From Myxococcota bacterium (GTDB lineage Bacteria; Myxococcota_A; UBA9160; UBA6930): DNA of 64,000 nt. The translations under genes were made by a program, and so were the position numbers. The stretch is from assembly GCA_028285625.1 (NCBI GenBank), contig JANQOX010000025.1, positions 332,461-396,460 on the forward strand, read 5' to 3'. Positions 35,051 to 42,356 of this stretch are shown here, piece by piece; the stretch's first letter is position 1, and each line of letters begins with the position of its first letter. Below the pieces are notes generated by a model. That model ran no database searches. It was not told the origin of the DNA and saw only the letters and a list, made by a program, of their open reading frames with translations.

Positions 35051-36925
35051 GTGGCCGCGCGGAACGACCCGTTCACCATCGCTGCGGGCGCAGGGGCCTA
35101 TGTGCCGCGCCCCGCCAGCGAGGCGGCCCTCGCGCGGCTCGAAGAAGAGCTCGCGCGCGGGCGCCGGTTGCTCGCCCTCCACGGGCCGACCGGGCTCGGC
35201 AAGACGTTCCTGCTGCGCGTCCTGCTCGAGCGTCTCGAGGACGCCATGACCGGTGTGCTGGTGCCCTACGGCGCGCTCGCCACGGCCGACCTCTGCGCCC
35301 TCGCGCTCGGCCTGCTCGCCGAATCCGAAGGGTTGGAAGGCCAGGCAGATCCTGACCCGCGGGCGGCGCTGCTGGCCGAGGCCCGGCGCCTGGCCGAAGG
35401 CGGGCGGCCGCTGCTGCTCTGCATCGACGATGCGTCGAGCCTGGCGCTCGACGTCGCGCGCGATCTCGCGGCGCTTGCCGAGGAGGCGGGTGGGTCGCTG
35501 CGGATTCTCGTCGTCCCGATCGACGACGGCCGTGGGGGCAAGGTGCTGGCTGCGCTCGGCGCCGAACTGGCCGAGGTGCGCTACGTCGAGCCGCTCGACG
35601 CCGACGAGTCCGCCGCGTTGATCGCGGGGCGCCTCGACGCGGCAGAGGCGGCTGCCGACGTGCGCGAGCGGTTCGGTGCCGACACCGTGGCGCGCATCCA
35701 CCGCGCGGGGCAGGGCTCGCCGCGGCGCATGCTGGTGCTGGCGGGACACGTCTGGCGCGAGGGCGAAGACGGTGCGCTGGCCATCGAGTTGGCCGGACAC
35801 GACCCGATGGAGATCGAGCTCGGTGCCGGGTCGGACGTTCTGCCGGGCGAAGAGCAGGTGCTCGAAGGAGCGCAGCCGATCGGCTTCGAGTCCGGGGCCG
35901 AGGTGGCTTCAGAGACGGAGTCCGAGCCCGAAGGGGTGGTCGCGGCGCCGCTCGAGGCCGGGCCCCTCGCTCAGCCCGCTGCGGTGTCCGAACCGGAACC
36001 GGAGCTCGAGCCGGAACCCGCACCTCCGCTCCCCGAGCCCGAGCCGGCCGTGGTGGCAGAACCCGAGCCGGAGCCCGAGGTAGAAGTCGAACCGGAGCCC
36101 GAACCGGTGGTCGAGGCCGAGCCGGAGCGCCCCGCGGAAGCGGTGCTGGAGGCCGAACCGCAGCCCGCTCCCGAGCCCGCGGTGGAGGCCGAGCCAGAGG
36201 TCCTTGCCGAGCCGCCGGTCGAGGCCGAACCCGCGCCTGAGGTGCCCTCTACTCCAGCGGTCGACGCGCCCGTCGAGCCGGCCGACGGGCGGACCGGCCC
36301 GGGCTGGGGAACGGCCGTGGTCGCCGTCGGGATCGTCGCATTGCTGGCCGTCGTCTGGATGCGCGGGAGCCTGAGCCCCGCGGACGAAGCGGTCACGCCG
36401 CCGCCTGCCGCATCGTCGGTGAGGCCGGAGCCCAGTGCGCCCGAGCCGGTCGCGCCCCCCGAGACCGAGGCCCGAAGGGAGCCCGTCGTCGAGCCCGCTC
36501 CGCCGCCCGAGCCCACCGTCGAGCCCGCTCTGCCGCCCGAGCCCGCGGCTCGGCCGGCCCCCGTTGCCGAACCGCTTGCCACGCCCGATCCCGAGCCGGC
36601 GCCGCCCGAGCCGACGGTTGCCCCCGCGCCCACGCTGCCCGAAACCGTGGTGACGCCCGAGCCTGCGCCGGCCGAGCCCGTCGTGGCGCCCGCGCCGCCC
36701 CCTCCGCCTGCGCCCAAGGTGGCGGTCAACATCAATGCCGTTCCGTGGGCCCAGGTCGCCGTCGATGGTGAGGACCTGGGGTACACGCCGCTCGCCGGCG
36801 TTTCACTGACCGAAGGCAGCCACCGCTTCGTGGTGACCTTCCCGGATGGACGCGTGCTCGATCGTGAGATCGCGGTCGGGCCCGACAGCCGCCACTTCTC
36901 GTTCAGCCCGCCCGACACGCCCTAG
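35051..36925 (+). CDS. AAA ATPase - acidic EP repeats - transmembrane - PEGA fusion
   Basis: 624 aa. Cytoplasmic N-terminus is an ExeA/GspA-like ATPase: Walker A LHGPTGLGKTF near residue 45, Walker B PLLLCIDDA near residue 120. Residues 290-415 are Glu/Pro repeats (EPEPEPEVEVEPEPEP style). One transmembrane helix follows (WGTAVVAVGIVALLAVVWM, near 420-440), then a periplasmic Pro/Glu linker and a C-terminal PEGA domain (VNINAVPWAQVAVDGEDLGYTPLAGV). ExeA couples ATPase to peptidoglycan binding for secretin assembly; here PEGA replaces the peptidoglycan-binding domain. The GTG follows the previous stop with no gap. A function in envelope assembly is inferred from architecture only. Confidence 0.7.
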   Translation: MAARNDPFTIAAGAGAYVPRPASEAALARLEEELARGRRLLALHGPTGLGKTFLLRVLLERLEDAMTGVLVPYGALATADLCALALGLLAESEGLEGQADPDPRAALLAEARRLAEGGRPLLLCIDDASSLALDVARDLAALAEEAGGSLRILVVPIDDGRGGKVLAALGAELAEVRYVEPLDADESAALIAGRLDAAEAAADVRERFGADTVARIHRAGQGSPRRMLVLAGHVWREGEDGALAIELAGHDPMEIELGAGSDVLPGEEQVLEGAQPIGFESGAEVASETESEPEGVVAAPLEAGPLAQPAAVSEPEPELEPEPAPPLPEPEPAVVAEPEPEPEVEVEPEPEPVVEAEPERPAEAVLEAEPQPAPEPAVEAEPEVLAEPPVEAEPAPEVPSTPAVDAPVEPADGRTGPGWGTAVVAVGIVALLAVVWMRGSLSPADEAVTPPPAASSVRPEPSAPEPVAPPETEARREPVVEPAPPPEPTVEPALPPEPAARPAPVAEPLATPDPEPAPPEPTVAPAPTLPETVVTPEPAPAEPVVAPAPPPPPAPKVAVNINAVPWAQVAVDGEDLGYTPLAGVSLTEGSHRFVVTFPDGRVLDREIAVGPDSRHFSFSPPDTP

Positions 36926-36982
36926 GCGTCCGGGGGCGGGTGCAGGTGACAGGCCCGAGGGGACCGGCTACCCACTCCCCGT

Positions 36983-37059
36983 CGGGCCGTAGCGCAGCTT
37001 GGTAGCGCGCCTGAATGGGGTTCAGGAGGTCGGGAGTTCGAATCTCCCCGGCCCGACCA
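36983..37059 (+). tRNA. tRNA-Pro (anticodon GGG), integration target
   Basis: Complete cloverleaf: acceptor CGGGCCG/CGGCCCG, D-stem GCGC/GCGC, anticodon stem CCTGA/TCAGG with loop ATGGGGT, T-stem GGGAG/CTCCC with loop TTCGAAT, encoded ACCA end. Its 3' 49 bases are part of the 63-bp repeat found again at 46362, so the element integrated here and its left end keeps the gene whole. Confidence 0.95.
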
Positions 37060-37073
37060 ATCGGAAGCCGCAA
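37011..37073. repeat. attL, 63-bp direct repeat
   Basis: Begins CTGAATGGGGTTCAGG in the anticodon arm, runs through the tRNA 3' end and 14 bases beyond (TCGGAAGCCGCAA). Identical to 46362-46424 on both sides until the sequences diverge. Confidence 0.93.
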
Positions 37074-37150
37074 CCCCCTGAAATACTTGCCTTCCGTATC
37101 CCGCCGAGTCACATTGGATCCCGCGCAATCAGGCCGAATCACGGCCATCC

Positions 37151-37204
37151 TGTGACCATGTTGTGACCGGGGTCGCTCGTGAGACCACCTGAATGCGTTT
37201 CAGG
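37151..37204. promoter_or_regulatory. Integrase control/arm-site region
   Basis: Two TGTGACC heptamers (37151-37157 and 37162-37168) and a third at 46288-46294 near the other end could be integrase arm-type sites. CCTGAATGCGTTTCAGG (37188-37204) copies 15 of 17 bases of the tRNA anticodon arm CCTGAATGGGGTTCAGG (37010-37026), which is the probable core site, and abuts the integrase ribosome site. Confidence 0.45.
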
Positions 37205-37213
37205 GGGTCGTAA

Positions 37214-38359
37214 ATGCGGGCGAAACTCACCAAGCGGGCCGCCGATCAAGCGCCCGTTGGCTTCACCTGGGACACCGAGCTGCGGGGCTTCGGCCTTCGC
37301 GTGCGCGAGTCGGGCAAGCGGTCCTGGGTGCTCCGGTACATCAGCGAGGAGGGGCGCGACCGGCGCATGGTGCTCGGCACCTATCCGCCACTCACCCCCG
37401 ACCAGGCGCGCCGCGAGGCGATGCTCAAGCTGGCGCAGGTGCAGCGCGGCGCCGATCCGATCGAGGCGCGCCGAACCGCTCGAGCGGCGCCGACCGTCGC
37501 GGACCTGGCCGAGCGATATCGGCGCGAGCACCTCCCGAAGAACAAGCCGACGACGCGCCGCGAGAACGAGCGGCTGCTCGAGAAGCACGTCCTGCCGGCC
37601 TTCGGCCGCAAGCGGGTCGATGCGATCTCGACCTCGGACGTCTCCCGGCTCCACTCGGGGCTCGGTGAGAGGCCCGTGCTCGCCAACCGCGTGTGGGCCT
37701 TGCTGTCGCGCCTCTTCTCGCTCGCCGAGGATTGGGGATACCGCCCGCGTGGCTCGAACCCCGTGACGGGCGTCCAGCGGTTCCGCGAGCAGGGCCGCGA
37801 GCGGCACCTATCCGAGATTGAGCTCCGGCGGCTCGGAAACGCACTTGCTGAGGCAGAGCCCGGGGAGCCCCAGAAGGTCGCAGCGATTCGGCTGCTCCTC
37901 TTCACGGGCTGCCGCCGTGGCGAGGTGCTCTCGCTTCGGTGGGATGACCTCGACCTCGACCGCGGGCTGATCTACCTGGGCGAGTCGAAGACAGGGCGCC
38001 GCCCCGTCGTGCTCAATGCCCCCGCGCGCATGGTGCTCGAGGGCATGACGCGCGCAGACAGCGAGTGGCTCTTCCCCGCGCCACGGGGCAACGGTCCGCT
38101 CCGTGAGATCCGGAAGACCTGGACCCGGATCACGACGGCCGCGCGGCTCGAGGGCCTCCGCCTCCACGACCTGCGCCATACGCACGCAAGCCAGGGATTG
38201 CTCGAGGGCCTCTCGCTCCCCGCGATTGGCGCGCTCCTGGGCCATGCGAAGGCGTCCACGACCCAACGCTACGCGCACTTTGCACAGGACAGCGTGCGGG
38301 AGGCTTCGGAGAAGGTCGGGCGGCGGCTTGGGAAGGCGCTGGGGGAGCTTGAGTCGTGA
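37214..38359 (+). CDS. int: Tyrosine-type site-specific integrase
   Basis: 381-aa integrase of the P4-like group with N-terminal arm-binding domain (RAADQAPVGFTWDTELRGFGLRV), SAM-like core-binding domain (about 95-190) and catalytic domain. Catalytic residues visible: R234 in TGCRRGEVL, H318 and R321 in LHDLRHTHAS, H344 in LGHAKAS and nucleophile Y353 in QRYAH. AGGGGG precedes ATG 37214. It lies next to attL as expected for tRNA-targeting elements. Its TGA overlaps the GTG of the next gene (GTGA), so that gene is co-translated. IHF encoded at 32.6 kb may assist. Confidence 0.94.
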   Translation: MRAKLTKRAADQAPVGFTWDTELRGFGLRVRESGKRSWVLRYISEEGRDRRMVLGTYPPLTPDQARREAMLKLAQVQRGADPIEARRTARAAPTVADLAERYRREHLPKNKPTTRRENERLLEKHVLPAFGRKRVDAISTSDVSRLHSGLGERPVLANRVWALLSRLFSLAEDWGYRPRGSNPVTGVQRFREQGRERHLSEIELRRLGNALAEAEPGEPQKVAAIRLLLFTGCRRGEVLSLRWDDLDLDRGLIYLGESKTGRRPVVLNAPARMVLEGMTRADSEWLFPAPRGNGPLREIRKTWTRITTAARLEGLRLHDLRHTHASQGLLEGLSLPAIGALLGHAKASTTQRYAHFAQDSVREASEKVGRRLGKALGELES

Positions 38360-38979
38360 CGCCCTATGACGAGGGCTATCTCGATCATTGCCGAGAGAGC
38401 TACGAGCGGACCAGGAACCCGCTCTGGGCGTGGCACGCATGGGAGGTTTCCCGATGGCTCGAACTCGAATGTCCGGAGTGGGTGCTGGCCTACCTGGACG
38501 AGGCGGCGCGGCTTCTAGTCGCGTGGGAACCGCGGGCTGATCGCGCGCCCGCCGACGGGCCTCCCGGAGCTATCGGCAAGCGCCTGGGCTTCCAGTTTGG
38601 CCTCGCGACGAGTCGGAAGCGATGGCGCGGCCATGACCCCTACGACCCACAGAACCCGGTCTCAGTGGGCATGAACATCTGCTTCCGAATGCAGGATGAG
38701 GCGCTCTCGGCGAACTCCGCGTGCGAGAACGCGGACGGGGTCTCTAGGAGCAGCGCCTGGCGCGCGCTCCAGGAGCCTGCGGTCGTCAGCTACATGGCGG
38801 GTCGGATCGCCAAGGAGTTCCCGGGCCATGCGGCTGAACTCCTTTCACTGAGCACCAGTCCGGCGAACGGGATACGGACGGGGCCGACATACGGTGTCCG
38901 TGACGCCGACGCCACCCGGGGACTGTTCAGCAAACTGTGCGCTGAGGGGGCCTTCCAGAAAGGCCCCCCCCCAAGCTGA
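38356..38979 (+). CDS. Element protein of unknown function
   Basis: 207 aa, GTG overlapping the integrase stop. N-terminal half is rich in aromatic and acidic residues (YDEGYLDHCRESYERTRNPLWAWHAWEVSRWLELECPEW), predicted helical. C-terminus is low-complexity and ends KGPPPS. No motif recognised. Coupling to int suggests a role in integration/excision or element maintenance, but nothing in the sequence shows it. Confidence 0.6.
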   Translation: MTPYDEGYLDHCRESYERTRNPLWAWHAWEVSRWLELECPEWVLAYLDEAARLLVAWEPRADRAPADGPPGAIGKRLGFQFGLATSRKRWRGHDPYDPQNPVSVGMNICFRMQDEALSANSACENADGVSRSSAWRALQEPAVVSYMAGRIAKEFPGHAAELLSLSTSPANGIRTGPTYGVRDADATRGLFSKLCAEGAFQKGPPPS

Positions 38980-39032
38980 AATAGACGCCCGCGATCGTCC
39001 GGCCCCATAGTTCGGGGCATCGGAGGATCGCC

Positions 39033-39245
39033 ATGGATCGCACTCACGCCTACCTGACCCCCTCGGCTGCTGCCGAGTACCTCTTCGTATCCCCCAACAC
39101 GCTCGCGAACTGGCGCGTGTTGGGCCAAGGGCCGCCTTTCGTGAAGGTCGGCCGCGCGGTCCGCTACCGGCGCGCGGACCTGGACGCGTTCCTCGAGTCT
39201 TGCAGGCGCGCCTCCACGAGCGAAGGCAGGGCATCCGTCGGCTAG
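39033..39245 (+). CDS. Excisionase-like helix-turn-helix protein
   Basis: 70 aa, single MerR-like winged HTH of the HTH_17/AlpA type: LTPSAAAEYLFVSPNTLANWRVLG, then PPFVKVGRAVRYRRADLDAFLES. Such proteins act as excisionases or as regulators of integrase/replication genes in P4-like satellites. GGAGG precedes the ATG. A stem-loop follows its stop codon. Confidence 0.82.
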   Translation: MDRTHAYLTPSAAAEYLFVSPNTLANWRVLGQGPPFVKVGRAVRYRRADLDAFLESCRRASTSEGRASVG

Positions 39246-39252
39246 ACGAGCA

Positions 39253-39288
39253 AGGGCCCGAGCTGAAACACCCAACAGCCCGGGCCCT
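39253..39288 (+). terminator. Stem-loop between the excisionase-like and Rep genes
   Basis: AGGGCCCGAGCTG pairs with CAGCCCGGGCCCT over 12 of 13 positions around a 10-nt loop. It ends 17 bases before the next ATG, so it could terminate the int-xis transcript or attenuate rep expression. Confidence 0.5.
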
Positions 39289-39305
39289 CAAGGATCACCT
39301 AGCAA

Positions 39306-40844
39306 ATGAACCTAGTATTTTCGCACTCCGACCGCGAAGCATCAAGCCGCCTCGATGCGCGTTCGCTCGAACTCGTGCTGGTGGGTGCGGGGCTGGCCGA
39401 CCCGTCGGCACGCGAAACGCTCGCCTGCGTGTCGCCGCTCGACTTCAACGACCCGGACATGGCGGCTCTCTTCAATGTCCTGCGCGAATCATGGGAGGTA
39501 GGGAAGGTCGCCCCCGAGTCGTGCGATCTCGCCGGCTCCTGGATCGACGCGATCACGAAACGCCTACGAAACCGGCCTGAGGCGGCCGCCCGGATCGGGG
39601 AGGCTCTCGAAGCATACGATCCAGAACTGGACGATGAAGCGCGGCTCTCCTCACTCGTCTCGCGACTCCATGACCGCTCCGAGCTGCGACGGCAGGCCGA
39701 GCGCGAATCGGCGCGTGGCGCCGCCGGCGACTTCGAAGCGAGGGTTTCGACGGCTCTGGCCCAGCTTCAACCGCTGACCCCCACCGAGGTTGAAGCGGAC
39801 GAGATTCCCGAGGCCGTCGTGGAAGGCTGGCTCTATCGCGGCATGACTACTTCGCTCGCGGGCGGCGCCAAGCAGGGCAAGGGCGTGCTCTCGATGCAGG
39901 CGGCCGTTTGCGTTGCCACGGGGGCGAGGTTCCTCGACCTCGAGACTCGGCGGGGCCGCGTCCTGTACCTATGCGGCGAGATGACGGCCGCGATTGTCCG
40001 CGACCGGATGACGGCGATCGCTGCGACCCTTGGCGTGCAGCCCCCCGACTGGACCGAGGACGTGCTCCTGGTCGCTCCCCGGGCGGCTGCGGCGGCCCCC
40101 TCGATCGATCTAACGAACGCCGCGGACCGCGAAGCGGTCCTGCGCGCGATCCAGGCGCACCGGCCGGCCCTGGTCGTGTTGGACACCCTCCACAACTTCG
40201 CGCCGCCCAGCGAGATGATTGAGGCCAGCATGGGCGAGGTGCTGCGCGAACTCGGCGACGTTGCCCGTCAGTCGGGTGCAGCCGTGCTCGTGATCGACCA
40301 CGCGCCGAAGGCCGTGACCACCGGAGAGGGCGGCTCGTCGCCTGCGACAGCTGCCTACGGCTCCGTCTTCAAGGGGGGCGCCGTGGCGGTCACGTCGCAC
40401 CTGCGCCGCGAGGGCGAGGGGTGGAGCCTTGCGGCCGAGGGCTGGCTCCCGACCTGGCCGGAGCCCGTGGTCTACCGGCGCGCGAACGAAAGCGAGGGAT
40501 CGCTCGGTTGCATCCGATCGACCGCAGCGCAGGCCCGTGGCGTCGACCTCGAGGCGCTCTACGGGGTGTTCGCCACGGAAGGCGAGCGAGACCCGCGCGG
40601 TGGCTACTTCTTCGGCTCCAAGCGGGCGCTAGCGAGCGCGCTCCAAGCGACGGGCCTGGTCAGCAACAGCCGGAAGATGGCGACCGGACTCGTTTCGCAG
40701 GTCCTGAATGAACACGCTGCCGACGCGGCGTCGGGGGCAGGCAGGTACACGCCGATCGTCACGACCCCCGACGGCCGGTCGATCCGAATCACGATGAAGC
40801 CGGAGACCGTGGAGCAGTTCGAAGCCGAGGGGATCCGCCATTGA
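39306..40844 (+). CDS. RepA/DnaB-like replication ATPase of the element
   Basis: 512 aa. N-terminal about 130 residues are helical and resemble the DnaB N-terminal domain (EASSRLDARSLELVLVGAGL, FNDPDMAALFNVLRES). A RecA-like ATPase follows, of the RepA/AAA_25 type: Walker A region LAGGAKQGKGVLSMQ at 184-198, GRVLYLCGEM, Walker B ALVVLDTLHNF and VLVIDHAPK. Odd point: the Ser/Thr after the P-loop Lys is G193. Satellites and P4-like elements often carry such a helicase to replicate after excision. A dense GGTCCCC repeat and hairpin lie directly downstream, a possible origin. C-terminal 110 residues could be DNA-binding. Confidence 0.75.
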   Translation: MNLVFSHSDREASSRLDARSLELVLVGAGLADPSARETLACVSPLDFNDPDMAALFNVLRESWEVGKVAPESCDLAGSWIDAITKRLRNRPEAAARIGEALEAYDPELDDEARLSSLVSRLHDRSELRRQAERESARGAAGDFEARVSTALAQLQPLTPTEVEADEIPEAVVEGWLYRGMTTSLAGGAKQGKGVLSMQAAVCVATGARFLDLETRRGRVLYLCGEMTAAIVRDRMTAIAATLGVQPPDWTEDVLLVAPRAAAAAPSIDLTNAADREAVLRAIQAHRPALVVLDTLHNFAPPSEMIEASMGEVLRELGDVARQSGAAVLVIDHAPKAVTTGEGGSSPATAAYGSVFKGGAVAVTSHLRREGEGWSLAAEGWLPTWPEPVVYRRANESEGSLGCIRSTAAQARGVDLEALYGVFATEGERDPRGGYFFGSKRALASALQATGLVSNSRKMATGLVSQVLNEHAADAASGAGRYTPIVTTPDGRSIRITMKPETVEQFEAEGIRH

Positions 40845-40851
40845 ACCTCAT

Positions 40852-40953
40852 GGTCCCCGTGGTCCCCATGGTCCCCGAGGTGCCGCCGGTCATCTCGATC
40901 GGGGCATGGTCCCCTGGTCCCCACCCCTATAGGGGGGGGGACCGGGGACCATT
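40852..40953. repeat. GGTCCCC repeat cluster and large hairpin
   Basis: GGTCCCC occurs at 40852, 40861, 40870, 40908 and 40916 and inverted as GGGGACC at 40937 and 40944. The first three are in 9-bp register. ATGGTCCCCTGGTCCCCACCCCT folds on the inverted copies (to 40953) into a stem of about 21 bp with one bulge and one mismatch. It lies between the Rep-like ATPase and the packaging genes: origin iterons or a terminator. Confidence 0.6.
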
Positions 40954-40986
40954 GCCGAGTGACCCACTCATTGGAGGGAAGAGCCC

Positions 40987-41343
40987 ATGACCGTCATCCA
41001 TGCACAAGCCCGATTCGCAGAGCGACAGCGGGAGGCGCTTCGACCTGTGGAGGACCCGGCGGAGCGCCAAGAGCTAGAGGCTCGGGCGTTGAGGCTGGTC
41101 CGCGAGATCCGGGTCTGGGACAAACGCATCGGGCGGCTCGAGGAGCAGCTCGCTGAGGGTGTCTACGTCCGCGGCCCGCGCCGTGGCGTGCCCTACGACC
41201 CACGAGACGAGCAGCAGAAGCGAGAGTGGCTCGGCCGAATGCGGGGCAGGGTGGGACCCCTGCACGCAGAACTCAATCGCGTTGCTCACCGGCTCGGGAT
41301 GGCGGAGCAGTTCTCGGAGCCGACACCGCCGGAGGCCAGCTGA
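40987..41343 (+). CDS. Small coiled-coil-like element protein
   Basis: 118 aa, ATG after GGAGGG. Charged helical protein with heptad-like runs (RQELEARALRLVREIRVWDKRIGRLEEQLAEG). No domain recognised. Position between the repeat cluster and terS is compatible with a packaging or head-related accessory role, unproven. Confidence 0.6.
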   Translation: MTVIHAQARFAERQREALRPVEDPAERQELEARALRLVREIRVWDKRIGRLEEQLAEGVYVRGPRRGVPYDPRDEQQKREWLGRMRGRVGPLHAELNRVAHRLGMAEQFSEPTPPEAS

Positions 41344-41450
41344 CCGACCCCCCCCTATGCCCCTCTCGATCCCTACAGATCGGGGGAGCGTTTGACCGCG
41401 AGGGGGGTCGAACACGCGCGATCTCGATTTGCTCGAAGGAGGTCCAAAAA

Positions 41451-41768
41451 GTGAAAGTTGCATCGCCCGAGCCGGCCCCGCATCTGTCGGCGCGCTCCAC
41501 CGCGCTCTGGCGCGAACTCGTGCCGAGCCGTGCGCGCTCTGCGGGGCGCCTGGTGCTGTTGCAGTCGGCGCTCGAGGCGCTCGACCGAGCAGACCAGGCC
41601 CGCGAGGTGCTCGACCGCGAGGGCCTGACCACCACGACGAAACGCAGCGGCGTCGTTCACCTTCACCCGCTGGTGAGGGTCGAGAAGGACTCGCGCGCAC
41701 AGTTCCGAGCCGCATGGTCGCGACTCGGGCTCGAATGGGATCCGAACATCGATGGGAGAACGAGATGA
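41451..41768 (+). CDS. P27-family phage terminase small subunit
   Basis: 105 aa from GTG 41451, set by a perfect AAGGAGGT eight bases upstream. LSARSTALWRELVPSRARSAGRLVLLQSALEALDRADQAREVL, then EGLTTTTKRSGVVHLHPLV and SRAQFRAAWSRLGLEWD follow the P27 TerS pattern (ALEALDRA, EGL, HP...E.D.R..F.RA...LGL). TerS recognises DNA and starts packaging; a satellite-owned TerS can redirect helper phage packaging. No large terminase follows. Longer in-frame readings lack support. Stop overlaps the next ATG (ATGA). Confidence 0.78.
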   Translation: MKVASPEPAPHLSARSTALWRELVPSRARSAGRLVLLQSALEALDRADQAREVLDREGLTTTTKRSGVVHLHPLVRVEKDSRAQFRAAWSRLGLEWDPNIDGRTR

Positions 41769-42058
41769 GCGACTACAGCCCGGTATCGGGCGGATTGAAC
41801 GTGGATGCTGCGAAGGCCCTCGAGGCCGAGTACGGGCGGCTGCAGCCGATCGCAATTTCGAGGCTGCAGGAACTCGAGATCGACCCCGAACTCTGGTTGC
41901 TCGTCGCATCGGTCGAGCCGCGGCTGGATCTGTGGGCCGACGCGATGAGCCTTTCAGAGCTGCTCGACCGGATGCGTCGGGTCGGCGACTGGATGGAGGC
42001 GCGGCTCCCCGGGTTGCGCGAATCGGTGCGCCAAGCGAACACGGTCGGCGTGAACTAA
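41765..42058 (+). CDS. Unknown protein coupled to small terminase
   Basis: 97 aa, ATG overlapping the terS stop. Mainly helical: LNVDAAKALEAEYGRLQPIAISRLQELEIDPELW, then WADAMSLSELLDRMRRVGDWMEARLPGL. No recognised family. Tight coupling to TerS and position before the capsid gene suggest a head or packaging accessory factor. Confidence 0.6.
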   Translation: MSDYSPVSGGLNVDAAKALEAEYGRLQPIAISRLQELEIDPELWLLVASVEPRLDLWADAMSLSELLDRMRRVGDWMEARLPGLRESVRQANTVGVN

Positions 42059-42070
42059 CAGCCCGCGGGC

Positions 42071-42256
42071 TTGACGCGGGGCACGTCGCGCGCAAGGTTT
42101 AAGGAGTTCGCGATAAGACTGACTGGCGATCCGCAGACGGGCCCGGTCATGCTGATTGCGAACCTCGGGCGATCGCCCGAGATCACGCGAAGGATCGCTG
42201 AGGTCGCAGGCGCGGCCCTACAGACTGAATCCCAGGTGATCGAGCCCGATCCGTAG
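42071..42256 (+). CDS. Possible small ORF before the capsid gene
   Basis: 61 codons from TTG 42071 to TAG. Starts are unclear: TTG has no good ribosome site, whereas TAAGGAG at 42100 precedes only an ATA or CTG in this frame; an ATG lies at 42149. The encoded TGPVMLIANLGRSPEITRRIAEVAG looks protein-like. Low confidence that it is real. Confidence 0.3.
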   Translation: MTRGTSRARFKEFAIRLTGDPQTGPVMLIANLGRSPEITRRIAEVAGAALQTESQVIEPDP

Positions 42257-42280
42257 TCGGGCGGCGCGACACCCGGACCT

Positions 42281-42297
42281 AGCACCCTTGGGGTGCT
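42281..42297 (+). terminator. Short stem-loop before the capsid gene
   Basis: AGCACCC, loop TTG, GGGTGCT: perfect 7-bp stem, 60 bp upstream of the capsid ATG. Could insulate or regulate capsid expression. Confidence 0.4.
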
Positions 42298-42356
42298 CGG
42301 CTCCCGGACTGTCCGCGCGTGCCGAGTCCCCATGGCTAACATTGGGAGACTCTGGC

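Noticed and set aside
41226..41450. 75-residue N-terminal extension of the small terminase
   Set aside because: The sequence is low-complexity, overlaps the previous gene, and the perfect Shine-Dalgarno at 41436 fixes the start at 41451.
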